Of a stretch of 64,000 nt of DNA, positions 22,225-33,526 are shown piece by piece. Both the position numbers and the translations under genes were made by a program. The stretch is from Cryptomeria japonica (lineage: Eukaryota; Streptophyta; Pinopsida; Cupressales; Cupressaceae), in NCBI RefSeq assembly GCF_030272615.1, contig NW_026728916.1, positions 310,001 through 374,000 of the forward strand, in the 5' to 3' direction. Under the pieces are notes generated by a model that was not told the origin of the DNA, made no database searches, and saw nothing but the letters and a program-made list of their open reading frames with translations. Every line of letters begins with the position of its first letter. The stretch's first letter is position 1.

Positions 22225-23140
22225 TTAACTATCAGTCACATCAGCAAAAAAATTCTTTTTCTTTTTGAATTTATTCCTTTTCTTAAACTTAAATTGATTT
22301 TTCTTGAAACTCTTTTTGTGATCTTCATCATCACTTTCAAGGTCTTTGTTAGGACAGTTTGCAACATAATGTCCTATCTTGCCACAATTGAAACACTTAA
22401 AGGGCAATTTACCTTTGTATTTTCTAGACCCATTTTTCATTTTTATAACAAAGGACAACTCTTCTTCATCTAAAGCATCAGAATCAAGATTTTCTAGATC
22501 CTTTTTAGAAGTCTTGAAAGTAGACTCTTTGTTTGTAGACACATTTTCATTCAGTCTCATTCCATAAGCTGTGAATGACCCATGTAGGTCATCTAATTTC
22601 ATATTGTTAATGTCTCTTTCCTCTACAACAACAATCTAAGAGTCAAACTTTGTGGTTATAGATCTTAAAATTTTGCAGACAACAATGTTTTCTTCAAGAG
22701 ATTCTCCTAGACCCCTAATTGAGTTAACAATTTCTTGAACCCTAAGAAAATAATTAGTAATTTTTTCATCTTAAGCCATTTTCAAACTTTCAAACCTATC
22801 CCTAAATGTTTGAGGTTTTGCTTCCTTTACTTTTGCATCACCATCATAGATGTTTTTTAATTTGATCCATAATGCATAAGTATTTTTATAATCCATTATA
22901 TTAACTAAGACATCATTTGTCAATCCACAACAGATAACATTTTTTGGTTTGTCATTGCATTCATAATCCTTTTTTTTCTTTAGGAGTTGATGGTGCTATA
23001 GTAGCAGTATATGTTGTTTCTACTGTTGCCCATACATCATACCCTAATGAAGTGAGATGCTTTTGCCTTCTAAACTTCCAAAAAGCATAACCAGTACCAT
23101 CAAATAATGGTTCTCTGGTTGTGGATAGGCCTTCTTGCAT
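22225..23140 (-). pseudogene. Element C Gag (Copia UBN2-type)
   Basis: Gag probably starts at the ATG at 23140 (MQEGLSTTREPLFDGTGY). It continues through the UBN2-type core in two frames (LWIKLKNIYDGDAKVKEAK, with a frameshift near an A run at about 22975). The frame is cleanly open from 22602 (MKLDDLHGSF) to 22225. The latter part carries the knuckle CFNCGKIGHYVANC followed by a basic Lys-rich tail. The primer binding site lies 55 bases upstream of the start. Gag would build the cytoplasmic particle. At least one frameshift and two stops break it. Confidence 0.88.
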
Positions 23141-23194
23141 TTACATGTTGTACTCCTAACTAGGAAACCCCTCGGTTACTCAACAACAAGGTTT

Positions 23195-23207
23195 GGCTCT
23201 AATACCA
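23195..23207 (-). promoter_or_regulatory. Element C primer binding site (initiator Met tRNA, one mismatch)
   Basis: Minus strand TGGTATTAGAGCC; the usual form is TGGTATCAGAGCC. It lies two bases from the 5' LTR. Confidence 0.88.
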
Positions 23208-23209
23208 AT

Positions 23210-25952
23210 TTTTGGAGTACTAGAATCATTGAGAGGGGGGGTGAATCAGTGATTCAATCAATTTATTTCAAATTCCTTTTAAATTTTCTTATTAAAAATA
23301 AATTTAACAAAGCACTAAAAGAAAATGAACTAATCAAACATCTACACAAATGTAACACAAAATTTCTTGAGTGAAAACCCTCTCGGGGAATAAAACCACT
23401 TGTAAAATTGGCTTCACTAGCCTTATGTAAAAATCTGATTTGTACAATGTCCTCACTAGCTTAATTTGTCTCACTAGCAAAGTGCTACCTCACTGGTAGC
23501 TTTTCATACAATTTTAGATACATAGTTAGTTCTTTGTTTTCAATAAATACATTCTTTGTTCTGTCATAACCTCAGAACTAGAGACATATGAACTAAACAA
23601 ATATAATATATTGTCTCTTCTTGAATAATTTCTCTATAATAGCTTTCTCGCACCTTTTCTATTTCTTTCACTCTCTTTTATTGAGAGAAGAAAGATGAAA
23701 AACATTATCATTTACAATACAAAAAAGTAATCGTTGTTTACAACTCTCTTTTAAATGACAAAAAAAATTTATTTAAAAAAAAATGATAAGCAAATCATTT
23801 CACTGAAGACAGATAATCTACAATATTCTTCAAGATGACTTTGCAAAATAATCAAATGTTTATTTGAATGCCCACTTTTACAAATAACAGAAGCATCTTT
23901 ACCTATAACCACCTTTATCAAAATAATAAGAGTTTCTTTGAATAGTCTCACACTTTTTGTCAAATGCCAAAGGTATCTTCATCACATAACTTCCTGTTTG
24001 AAATAGTTCCATGATAATCCGTAGATAAGATGAATTTTAATAACCATGAATTGGATTTTAATAAAGTCCCAAGCCTAAACTTGGGTTAATGAAAAAAAAT
24101 CATAAATAAGAGCAGTTAACAAATCCCTGAACCTGGATGAAGGTAACAAATAACAAAGGCTATAACATAGACAACATTGTTTATGGTAAAAATAGAAACA
24201 ACAATATTGAAAGACTAGAATAGATTCAACCACGAAACCCTAGCCTAACAACAATAAAAATACACCATAACATATGAAGATTACCTAAGACAATGTAAAT
24301 CAAATGAAATCACAAAGATTATATGATCACATGTCAAATAGGGTTTGAATCTCCATTCTTCCTATCTCCATTGATGTTGCTTGATATATTTTCTCTCAGA
24401 TTTTATGTGTGCACAAGAGCTCAACAAAGAACGTAAATGTGGTTGCAAGTAGGCTTGATCGCATATGAAAGTTCGAATTCTAGAATGCTTGAAATGCTAG
24501 TAGTTGAATAGGATGATTAGGAGGATAAATGATTTAATTAAATAAATAGATTTATTTAATTAATAGAAGAATTAGGCTAAAATAATTAAATAACTAAAAA
24601 ATATTTATTTAATTAAATAGGACAATTTTAGGTGTCTACAAACACTATAAACAGTAAGCCAAGCCTTTAGTTTTGGTTAACGAATCAAAACCTTTAACAG
24701 ACATTTTAGCAAATAAAAGTACCATGAAACACAATTTTTAATAAAACATTGTAACCTTAACATGATTTCATATACCAGAGTATGACTATTTGTAATTGAG
24801 ATTGACTTTCCTTATCACAAATAGCGATATGAAACCCATGTCAAAAATACTATAAATACAATGTAAGCAACTCTTTAACAAACACATTAATAGACAAGGG
24901 TTTTGGAGACAAGAAACTAAAAAAAAATTGAAATTCATTAATATGATAAGAGACGACACAAACTAAACATTTTTACCCTTAAACTTTACAAATGCCAAAA
25001 GACAAGACAAGATTTATAAACATTCAAGAGGACTGAATGTAAAGATTATATACTTAACCTGAGCCCAGGCATTTTAACTTTTGACATTCAAGGATAGAAG
25101 TAAATATTAACAAATGACATGGCTCAAAAGAAAACATGACTAATTAGAGATTAAGGACCAAAAAACCTGAATGTCACCTTTTTATTTGCACTGCTTAAAC
25201 TTCCATCTCCTGCCAGATTTCCACTTGAATGTTCTTCTATGCCTAAAAAACTTCAACATTCTATTCAGATTTTGTCTTACCACCATCATCATGTTTAGGG
25301 TTTGAGAAAGCCTAACTAAAACCAAACCATAACAAATATCAAATGAAACAATAATATCCCAAATAGAGCTCGAAGCTTCATGCAAAGCTATAAACGAAAG
25401 TTAAATGTGCTTTGACATCTGGTGGTATTTTAATGGGATTTCATTTCCCATTTTTTGTCCACCTTATTTGAAAATGCCGATAACAAAAAATGGCAAGACT
25501 ATGTAATATAAGTGCTAGACATGTAAGAACTTAAACTTCATAAACCCCCATTCACCTATTTTCCACATCACCTTAGCAAAAATAACATGTGTATTTGTAT
25601 ACTTCAAATATGAAATGCATACCATGCCATATTAATACATGAGTTCTATTCATTTTCAATGATAAAATGCCACATTAGAGTCTCATGATAAAAATTTCAC
25701 ATTAGAATCACATTACCACCATGACTTTATATGTGCAAAGTATACCATGCAGTAATCAAATATATTGACTTGAAAATGTCAACCAAAGAAGTGTCAAACC
25801 AATATTACCATCATAGTATCCTATAATGCTTCAAAAACTAGATATGTAACCAAGATCAAGTTTGAAAAACATATTTATGTATGCATCCAAAATCCATGTA
25901 CCTGTAATATTTGTGTGTTGACTGAAATGCCAACAAATATTGAGGACTAACA
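23210..25952 (-). repeat. Element C 5' LTR (right copy), carrying a solo LTR
   Basis: Plus-strand outer end GACTAACA. At the inner end the expected TG reads TT. About 650 bases longer than its partner, mainly because of the 463-bp insertion at 24178-24640. Confidence 0.9.
24178..24640 (-). mobile_element. Solo LTR inserted in element C 5' LTR
   Basis: Plus-strand ends are TGTTTATGG and GTGTCTACA. Flanks are AACAT (24173-24177) and AACAC (24641-24645). The other LTR of element C has an uninterrupted AACAC at the same place near 16865, so it serves as an empty site. Read on the minus strand it begins TGTAGACACC and has AT-rich 'aattaaataaa' blocks near its start, like the LTRs of E (31948) and the solo LTR at 45066; orientation is inferred from that. 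Confidence 0.85.
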
Positions 25953-25957
25953 AATAA

Positions 25958-26192
25958 TGCATGCAAAGTTGCATGAATTGTTATGTTCCATAATAAACTC
26001 CCGTAATCTTTTCATAAATTGTTTGTTCTATGAGGCTACAAACTCTATTAATAATGAACCTCTTTAATTTTTGTAGAAGTTGCAATAAAGAAATTTTTGT
26101 ATGAAAGATATAGTTAAAAAAAAATTAGAAATTATATTTTTATGGAGATCATTGAATGATCTATTTTTTTATGTCTATTGATAGGTATTATT
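25958..26192 (+). repeat. Element B right terminal repeat, first part
   Basis: Homologous to 11900-12140. It is interrupted after 'tattgataggtattatt' (26176-26192) by LINE fragment D and resumes at 28443. Confidence 0.6.
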
Positions 26193-26539
26193 TTTGATAA
26201 AGATAAACAGGTTTTATATGGATCTAAAACCCAAAGTTTTATAGACCAAGGCCAGCAACCAAAAAGAAATTAATCATAAGAGAAATAGGGGATAAAACCC
26301 ACAAATACCACACACCAAAAACAAAATGAAAAGTCTCCAAAAAAGATAGGAAAAGACGCTCAACTGAGAGAGTGCACTAATTCACTATTTTTCTAAGTAA
26401 TATTCTTGTTGATTTTCTCTGGATCCTCTATGATAAATATAGAGGTACCTTGGTCCTCGCTCTAGCTCCTAGTCCTAGTACACGGGCCCAAACTACTCTT
26501 CCCTCTAGTGGCACTTTGGCCACCCTCCGACGCATTCTT

Positions 26540-27874
26540 TTTCTATTTTTCCCCGAAGGGAGGATCGCTGGCTATGGGACTAGTTTTATAGTCGGCCATC
26601 ATGACATTGATTTTCTCCAAACCTTTATCACTATTACTCATCACCTCCCTACTAATTTCCACTAGATTATTTAGGTTGTCTTTGATGTCCTTCACATAGT
26701 CTTCTATCTTATCAATTTTGCACTCATGGAAGATCTTCATTGTTTCAACATCCTGAGATATCTTCTTAATGATGCTCATGATCATCTTAGTTTTACTAGG
26801 CCCAAGGGACTCCATGAAAGTTTCAATAATTCCCTTGATCCCATCTTTTAGGCTTCCAATTTCCTTATTTACCCACTACCAGTAATTCTCTTGGCCCCTA
26901 GTGACATCCAAAATCAGGTCTTCTAGAACCTTCTCCCCATTTTTATCACCTTCATTCTCCTTATTCACCATCTCCTATTTCTCGTTATCCACATTGATGG
27001 GCATCTCTAACCTAATCTCATGGTCCTTGTCTTTGGACCCACTTGGCTTGGTCAATTTTATTTTCTTCCTGATGGGGTCTCTAGGTCTTGCATTTTACTA
27101 CTACTGGATTTGAATTTTCTTTCTGACCACCTTGGAGGATTGGTTTTTCTTCTACTGTTAGTTCTTGGGGTCACCATAGCCTCCCCTTATTTTTTCGGTC
27201 TATACCCAGGGTCCTGCACATCATTGATATCACACCAATCCATGACAGTGCCACTTTCATCATCTTCCATCTCCGCGCCAGAAACAAACCGCACCTTAGG
27301 GTTAGAGGAAGAAATGTGGGTTTTATCCATGGGGGAGGGTTTCACTTCATGATATTTGACATACTCCATGATTAACATCATAAGCCCTTCATGAAGGACC
27401 AAATTATTTGGGTTCTCAACATGTTTAGCTAAACTATTTGCCAAGGACGAAACCAAGTAGATGGGGATGAAAATAATTTTACCATGCCTAAAATGGTTTA
27501 AGATTGTAAGATGATACGAGAAAATACTAGCATGTCTACCATTTTAGAAACCATTTGTTGTTCCTTTTCCTTGTCAAAAAAAGCAGCAATGGCCTCCTCA
27601 CCCAATTCCTTCCTCTTAAAATTTTTTTGCCCTCCATAGCAAGTCCAATAACAGTGGCAACCAAGGTTTCGTCAACATGGAATTATGCCCCATAAAAAAC
27701 TAAGACACCCTTGTTCCAACCTTTGACAAACCTTTTAGTAACCAGGGAATAGTTTCCATGAAGTCTTTCCAGATAAGGGACCATCCCACCATCAAAGATT
27801 TCCTTCTAGACCTCATTATTCTTTATCCATTTATCATAGGTCATGGGTCCATGCCTATTATTATCACCACCCAT
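26540..27874 (-). pseudogene. Fragment D downstream ORF, unknown function, coiled-coil C-terminus
   Basis: The ATG at 27874 starts MGGDNNRHGPMTYDKWIKNN. The frame continues with VPYLERLHGNYSLVTKRFVK and VDETLVATVIGLAMEGKK to about 27590 with two stops. After a frameshifted stretch it is open again at 27456-27187 (NPNNLVLHEGLMMLIMEYVK, then an acidic MEDDESGTVMDW). A final open part, 26815-26543, is Lys/Glu-rich and coiled-coil-like (KIDKIEDYVKDIKDNLNNL). I believe this type of protein is repeated in conifer genomes as part of retroelements, but I cannot give it a function. It has no knuckle, endonuclease or RT motif. Position after RNase H and within the LINE duplication says it belongs to the LINE transcript, either as an extra ORF or as captured sequence. 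Confidence 0.6.
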
Positions 27875-28019
27875 TCTATTACTCAGGTAATCTAGAAAAC
27901 TGCTCTCGAGATGCAAAACCAAGAGAAAGAAAAACTAGAAACAGGGCGAGATAAAGTTTCTAGAGATACTCAAAGTTGTAATAATTTGAATTACAATCCA
28001 AATGGCTCCCATCCCATCA

Positions 28020-28442
28020 TTATCTATCAGCATTAAAGTCATTTGTAAGGACAAAGATATCAACATCATTTCTTTCCAGGTCACATAGAGTTTTGGGGAA
28101 GGTTTCCCATCCGCTCCACCATTTAACCGCCACGTTATCAACAACCAAGTTGGTAGCATGATCTTCTAGTTTATTTCCTTCCCAGAAAACATTTGAAATA
28201 TTGAACTCCTCTAGTCCAGAAATCATTTCAAGGAAATCCTTGATCATGTTCGAAATAGTCCAGCTTGGCTCCATACTATCCCTGATGCATTTTACAATGT
28301 TAACCGATTTACTTTCCATCCAGACCCATCTAAAGCCCTCCTTGGTCACCATGTCTAGCCCTCTGTAGGCTACATTGGCCTCTGCATAATGGTTAGTTTG
28401 GGTGCCCAAAGGGAGCGCCACCACGAAGACCAACAAACCCAA
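28020..28442 (-). pseudogene. Fragment D RNase H domain (LINE ORF2 C-terminus), 5' truncated
   Basis: 140 codons open on the minus strand match the plant LINE RNase H (RVT_3-like) module. LPLGTQTNHYAEANVAYRGL contains the Glu of the AExxAxxxGL motif. Next comes WVWMESKSVNIVKCI, where the usual ExDS has lost its Asp, and later NISNVFWEGNKLEDHATNL, where the usual HxxRxxNxxAD is degraded. The domain starts mid-way at the insertion edge (28442), so the N-terminal strand and all of RT are missing. RNase H would remove RNA from the cDNA hybrid. The changed catalytic residues make this copy inactive. Confidence 0.85.
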
Positions 28443-28560
28443 TATTGATAGGTATTATTAGGAAAGTGAGCTATTTCATTTATCACTATATTTCATTATT
28501 GTTATTTCATTTTCTCTATTGTCATGTTCATTGAATCAGTTGGTTTAAGATTCAAACAAT
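28443..28560 (+). repeat. Element B right terminal repeat, continuation
   Basis: After the target duplication the similarity to 12120-12180 resumes ('gctatttcatttatc' and 'tttcattattgttatttcat') and fades by about 28520. Confidence 0.55.
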
Positions 28561-29350
28561 AGATATATTAAGAACATTTGAACACATATATTATTCAATA
28601 AATTATTGTAGTCCTTTTTTATTTTCAAAGTAGTTATTTTTTATATTTATAATTTTTTAATTAGGCAATTTCAAATAGGTTAAAAATATTTTATTATTTG
28701 TTTTGTAAAATCATTAATCTTTTTTAGATAATTTGTTTTAAAAAATTATTTATAAATTATTGTAATATTCATTGATATTTAACTCCTCATGAAATTCCAT
28801 TCAATTGGTTTGGAGATTAAAACTCGGTATCATTACAAATACATATAAAATAGAATCTCAAAATGTGTCCATTCAAATAACTATGAATCATGCATTATAG
28901 TGATAAGGGGTCTTCACTTTTAATAACAACATGCTCAACTACCCATGATACTACCTGAAGAATTTCTCTTAAAATTCTATATATTTATAGGTGTGACATT
29001 TATGAATAGAGGAAATCATTAAAGTGCATCTCAGAACTTTATGGATGTATTCAAATATAGCATGAGCAATTTAACAAAAAATGTTAGTTTGAAGTAATCA
29101 TATGACTGGCTACTGGATTATATTACCAAAAGAAATATATAACACAATAACCTAAGCTATAGTTTTGTTAAACTAAAACTTAATGCTTCCTCAATGAATA
29201 CCTTCAAACTACATTTATTCACATATCAAATAATTTCTATGAATTGATAAGAGACAATGAAAAAAATAGATAGCTTCAATAGTTTTAAACATTTTATAAG
29301 ATGGAAAATTTACATAATAAGAATCTATACAAATAATCAGAAAACAAGTA
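28561..29350. other. AT-rich sequence without recognisable gene
   Basis: Only short AT-rich frames on both strands; no LTR edge or domain motif seen. Confidence 0.55.
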
Positions 29351-29359
29351 GTGATGGAA

Positions 29360-29496
29360 AATATCAAAAATATAATTTTTTTGATATTTTCTATGTTTTA
29401 GTAAATGGCATTTTGGAGGTCTTCAGAGCATTTTTGGCCCTTGAAACTTTGTATGGTCCTTTATGGACATTGCCATAGGAAATTCCATAAAGGACC
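29360..29496. repeat. Two short inverted repeats
   Basis: A near-palindrome, 'aatatcaaaaatataa' against 'ttttttgatatt', lies at about 29360-29387. GGTCCTTTATGG (29455-29466) and its perfect reverse complement CCATAAAGGACC (29485-29496) form a 12-bp stem with an 18-base loop. They may lie in the LTR of the Gypsy remnant whose primer binding site is at 29854. Confidence 0.65.
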
Positions 29497-29853
29497 GAAA
29501 CTAGAGCTCTTGGAGATCTTTCCAATGGTGAAAACAGTTCACAGTTTCGAGTATTGAGTGAAAATTTATGACTTTTTGAAGTTGGACTAAGTTTTTATAT
29601 AGTTTTTTGATATTTTTGTTAGTTTTTGGTTTTTATTTAGTAATAAATATTCTAGACTATTCATTTTCAATTCGAAGCGGATTTTGGTGACCCTTGGGAT
29701 CTCATGAACTTTGTATATAGAAGAATTTTGAATGGAATGAACTCACTTTTTGGCTTGCAATAATTTTGGTCAAATTTTATTTTTGTAATCAAAATTGTCA
29801 ATACCATAGGTTATACACCAAGTGTTGTACTCTGAAGTTAAAATTTGGATCAA

Positions 29854-29865
29854 TGGTATCAAATC
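29854..29865 (+). promoter_or_regulatory. Degenerate primer binding site of a Gypsy remnant
   Basis: TGGTATCAAATC differs from the initiator Met tRNA complement TGGTATCAGAGC at two bases. It follows a CA by one base ('ggatcaa'), as at the end of a 5' LTR, and lies about 270 bases upstream of the gag remnant. Confidence 0.45.
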
Positions 29866-30129
29866 TTGTTTGCTCGTGTATGCCACATTGCACGTGTTCA
29901 ACATATCAAAGGTTTGGGTTGGAAAAAAATATCCCTTAGATTACCATCCTTTAAGATGCACACGATTGAAAATGTCTAAATTTCAAAGTGATAGTTCAAA
30001 TTACAATCTAAACATTGGTTGAAGATGTGTTAAAGAAACAATGTGAATAAATGATTGAACAATTCAAACAAGTGCTGGAAAATTGTAGGTCACAAGAAAA
30101 CCCACCATTCGATGGATATAGTCATTCAA

Positions 30130-30775
30130 GGTGCAGGTGAATTTTGATATTCCTACTTTTCAAGGAAAGATTGATGCAGAATTTGTTGATGATTGGATAT
30201 CAAAATTGGAGTAAACTTTTTCTATTAATCAATTCTTAGACGCTAAAAAATTACTTTTGCCCTCCTCAAAGCTGAGAGTCATGTGAAGCATTCATGGGAA
30301 GCTAAAACATCATCCAAGAGAGTACAAGTCGGGGATGAATTTGGCATATCTTTGATCGGATACCTACATGGGGGAATTTGTAGAGAACATAAAGGAAAAT
30401 ATTTTCCTTAACATACCAACAAACAAAAGTATATATAGTGGAAATTGCTTTGATAGAAAAAGGATCAAATAGTTCATGAATATACTAACACATTTCATCC
30501 CCTACCAACAAAGCTTAGCATCAAGGATTTTGAGAAACATTGAGTTCTGAAACATCAAAGTGGGCTTCATAGGTATCTACAAAATGAGATAGACTTTCTG
30601 AACATAGAGACTTTATCTAGTGGCTTCAAGTTTGCTTCAAATATTGAGGACAAATTCAAGCAAAATGGAAGGAGGGATAATTTTATGAACAACAAATGGA
30701 AAGGTGAATGTAGCACAAATTTCTAAGAAAAGATAATCATTTAAATTCTACAAATAGATGCAAAGTTCCACCTAG
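30130..30775 (+). pseudogene. Gypsy Gag fragment, decayed
   Basis: The translation begins VNFDIPTFQGKIDAEFVDDW, the conserved start of the plant Ty3/Gypsy capsid domain (usual form 'iPxFxGxxxxexxxdWl'). It continues in shifting frames with TYMGEFVENIKENIF and later NEIDFLNIETLSSGFKFA, ending in a Lys/Asn-rich linker at about 30770. At least three frameshifts and several stops are present. No knuckle, protease or RT follows; only unassigned AT-rich sequence runs on to 31430. The minus-strand element G (57315-62600) belongs to the same superfamily but is a separate insertion. Confidence 0.75.
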
Positions 30776-31429
30776 TTGTGCTAATTGTTGATCAAGACTA
30801 TAAGACCCCACCTTGTATGTTACTAAAATTACCCTAATTTATTTTAAGCCTTTCCTTAATAGATAGTTATTTAGATTGAAGGTGATAAGCAGAGTGATAG
30901 TATATTTCTTCAAAATTTACTATGATGTAAATATATTTAATAGTGAAGGAAAATTTAACAATGCAATCAAAATGATCTCTAGTAGAGGATTAAAAATTCT
31001 TGTAATTTATTTTTCAAATTATATTTTGTTATTGTTATCTTATTGAATGAAGATGATATGAACATGCAAAGTATTGTATATGTCTTCGAATTATAAGGTG
31101 GATTATTATGCAATGTTAACGTTGAGTAGTAACTAGCTAGTTGAGTTAATACTAACCAATTAAAGGTGGGGATAGTTTGATTCCTAAGATATATTGCATA
31201 AAACATGTTTAAACTAACCTAAGAGAAATAGATTATTTGGTTTAACCGATGTCACTAACATATTGTACCCGTTAAGTTTGATGTTAGCCATAGATAGGAA
31301 TTGGATCTTTGATATCTTCAAAATAAGTGTATATTATGTAGGCATGATCATGGTTGGGAATGCGAGGCAACTCTAGCTAAATTAAAGGTAAATTGTAGTT
31401 TATGTAATTGAAATTTGCTAATTCAATCC

Positions 31430-31690
31430 AAATATTGAGTTGCGTGATTTTCAGAATTCTTCATTCAGTTTTAACTAAATTTAGGTAAGTTTTAACCTCA
31501 TTTTCATATTTTTTCCAGAATTTTTCAGTTTGTATTAACATTATTTCTAGAATTTTTCTCCCATTTTTAATCCTATTTGCATATTTTTCATAATTCTTCA
31601 TTCACTTTATATCAATATTATCTCTAGAACTTTTTTCAATTGTATTTTTTTTGCATATTGTTTGAGAAGAATTTCTATTTTGATGTTTGA
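31430..31690. repeat. Degenerate T-rich tandem repeat
   Basis: Units of about 75 bases built around 'catattttt' and 'tctagaatttttc' recur about three times with heavy drift. No function is visible. Confidence 0.5.
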
Positions 31691-31947
31691 TCTTAAACTT
31701 CACAATTTTTCAATCAATTTTTCTTTTGATCTTAGTGCTACTTTTATCTAACTTGAATTTTATGGTATAGAGAATGCATGTAACATTGCAACCAATTGTA
31801 AGTACAAGAACCAAAGAAATAGCAACTCTTTTATTAGATATGGATCTTAAGATTATATGTCCTTTAGTTCTTATATAGTAATAGTTGTAGTTAAATGTTC
31901 ATTTTTTATAAGAAATTAAAATGAAGAAAAAAATAAGATATGATAAA

Positions 31948-33381
31948 TGTATGCGGGAAAAGCGGGTCGATAGAACTCAATATGTGAAAAATAGAGCTCT
32001 ATGGAGCCTTGCTCACACACTTGCAGGACTTCTTGGTGCAAGCTATGGAGTAATGAAGTATCACCCAGCTTCCCAAGGTGGGTCCCATGGTTTTCTATCT
32101 TACACGGTACCTCAAACCAATGTTTTTTCTCTCAGATCACTGAGCAAAATGGTTTAGGGATGGCAAATGCAAGAACGAGGGATGTTTTTTGTTCTTTTAA
32201 TATGAGATGCATCCTAAACTATGCATGATTCTAGAAATGCAATAAACTAACTATAAGATGACAAGGTTAGTATGAATACTATCCTAACAAGATATATTAG
32301 TCTATGATTGAGCTAAATGATAAAGAAAGTATTCTAAACATGCATAGTTAGACTAATTCCTAATTAAAGAGAGGCTAAATGATGAGAATAAAAATGATAT
32401 GAAAGCTTGAATGTATTTGAACATAAGTATGATACTACAAACTTGGATTCTCAAAATGGAGGAATGAGAGATCTATTTATAACAAAAATAGGGCAATGGA
32501 TGTTCAAGATTGAAAGAGTTAATCAAGGGTTGAGTTTGAAAGTTGGTAATCCATGTTTGCAATTTGCACCAATGAAATGGTGACAATTGTCAACATAGGG
32601 TTGGGTTGAGAGAAGGGGTTGGAGGCATTAAATGCCTGAGAAGACCTTATGGTTATCTAGAGGTAAGGATCAAGCCTAAATTAAGATTACCCATTGGATT
32701 AAGAGTTAATCCAAGGATAAACTCTTGTGCAAATGATTAAGGAATAGCCATGGTCAAAGCAATGAATGCTTGATGAGACCCTTGGGTTACATGGAGGTTG
32801 AGTTAAAAGAAATTCTTTAACCATGTAAGAGGGTTTGAGTTAACCATTAATGGTTATAAAGACTTTGGGGAATTAAGTGGTTGAAGACTTGAAGCCTTTA
32901 ATGGTTATCAAAGACTTTAAGGTTTTGAGAAGTGACCTCCCCTTGCTTAGGGATGTGACAAAGTTTAAAAGATGGGTTAGGCTAATTAGAAGCGATTAGA
33001 AGAGTCTAGAAGAAATTAGGAAGGGGTTTAGGAAGGCAAGTGAGAGATGTAGGATTTTGCAAGTGGATGGAGGGATAATAGGATTTAATTGAAATAAAGT
33101 TAATTTAATTCAATTTGGTTGTAATTTGGGGAAATTAAATAAATTAGATTTATTTAATTTAGGATAACTATTTAATTAAATTTGAATTTAATTAAAAGTG
33201 GATAGAAGGGATTTAATTGAATAAAATGATTTATTCATTAAATGGTATAGTGAATTTAATTGAGCAATTTTCCTTAATTAAATAGAGGAATGCGGGTAAT
33301 TTAATTAAATTGGATTTAATTAAATAGAGAAATGAACATAGAATATTCATTTAGGAATATGGTCATTTTTATACATCTACA
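31948..33381 (-). repeat. Element E 3' LTR (left copy)
   Basis: Plus-strand ends TGTATGCGGG and ATCTACA. From 31968 on it matches 36421-37835 almost base for base (1414 against 1415 bases). On the minus strand it starts TGTAGATG, has AT-rich AATTAAAT blocks, a palindrome at 32581-32592 and a TATA-like box near 32470. Confidence 0.92.
32581..32592. promoter_or_regulatory. Conserved palindrome TGACAATTGTCA in element E LTR
   Basis: A perfect 12-bp palindrome made of two facing TTGAC cores (the W-box core bound by WRKY factors). It recurs at 37034-37045 in the other LTR. The related solo LTR has TGTTGACACTTGTCAACA at the same relative place (45909-45926). A regulatory role is inferred. Confidence 0.55.
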
Positions 33382-33395
33382 TTTTGCCCCTCTTT
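33382..33395 (-). promoter_or_regulatory. Element E polypurine tract
   Basis: Minus strand AAAGAGGGGCAAAA immediately before TGTAGATG, the start of the 3' LTR. It sets the element's direction as opposite to the PMD gene. Confidence 0.75.
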
Positions 33396-33526
33396 GAACT
33401 GACATTTGTGCACATGCTATTTCAAAGAAAATGATGTTTTATCATGATTTATGATCAAATGGAATATTTGTGTTGCTCTTATCTTTCAAGTCGTGCCCTA
33501 GATTTGATTTGATGTGTGATGCCCCC

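Larger units (their letters stand above)
15944..25952 (-). mobile_element. Element C: Ty1/Copia retrotransposon with very long LTRs (minus strand)
   Basis: The 10-kb element has LTRs of 2088 bp (15944-18031) and 2743 bp (23210-25952). The target duplication AATAA (15939-15943 and 25953-25957) is perfect. Read on the minus strand the order is 5' LTR, primer binding site, gag, zinc knuckles, protease, integrase, RT, RNase H, PPT and 3' LTR, the Copia order. The long LTRs and total length recall the Sirevirus/Maximus group, but I see no envelope-like ORF after RNase H. Every domain carries stops or frameshifts. It sits inside element B and carries a solo LTR in its 5' LTR. Confidence 0.92.
26193..28442 (-). 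mobile_element. Fragment D: 5'-truncated LINE with an ORF downstream of RNase H
   Basis: A 2250-bp insertion is flanked by a perfect 17-base target duplication, TATTGATAGGTATTATT (26176-26192 and 28443-28459). This length is typical of target-primed reverse transcription. The homologous site in the left repeat of element B (near 12115-12130) is uninterrupted. On the minus strand it begins inside an RNase H domain (28442), continues with a second coding region (27874-26540) and ends with an untranslated region and short A-run. LINE ORF1 normally lies upstream of the RT ORF; here a coding region lies after RNase H. Confidence 0.85.

Noticed and set aside
29854-29865. tRNA gene
   Set aside because: The match is to a primer binding site (tRNA 3' end complement) only; no cloverleaf or A/B boxes follow.
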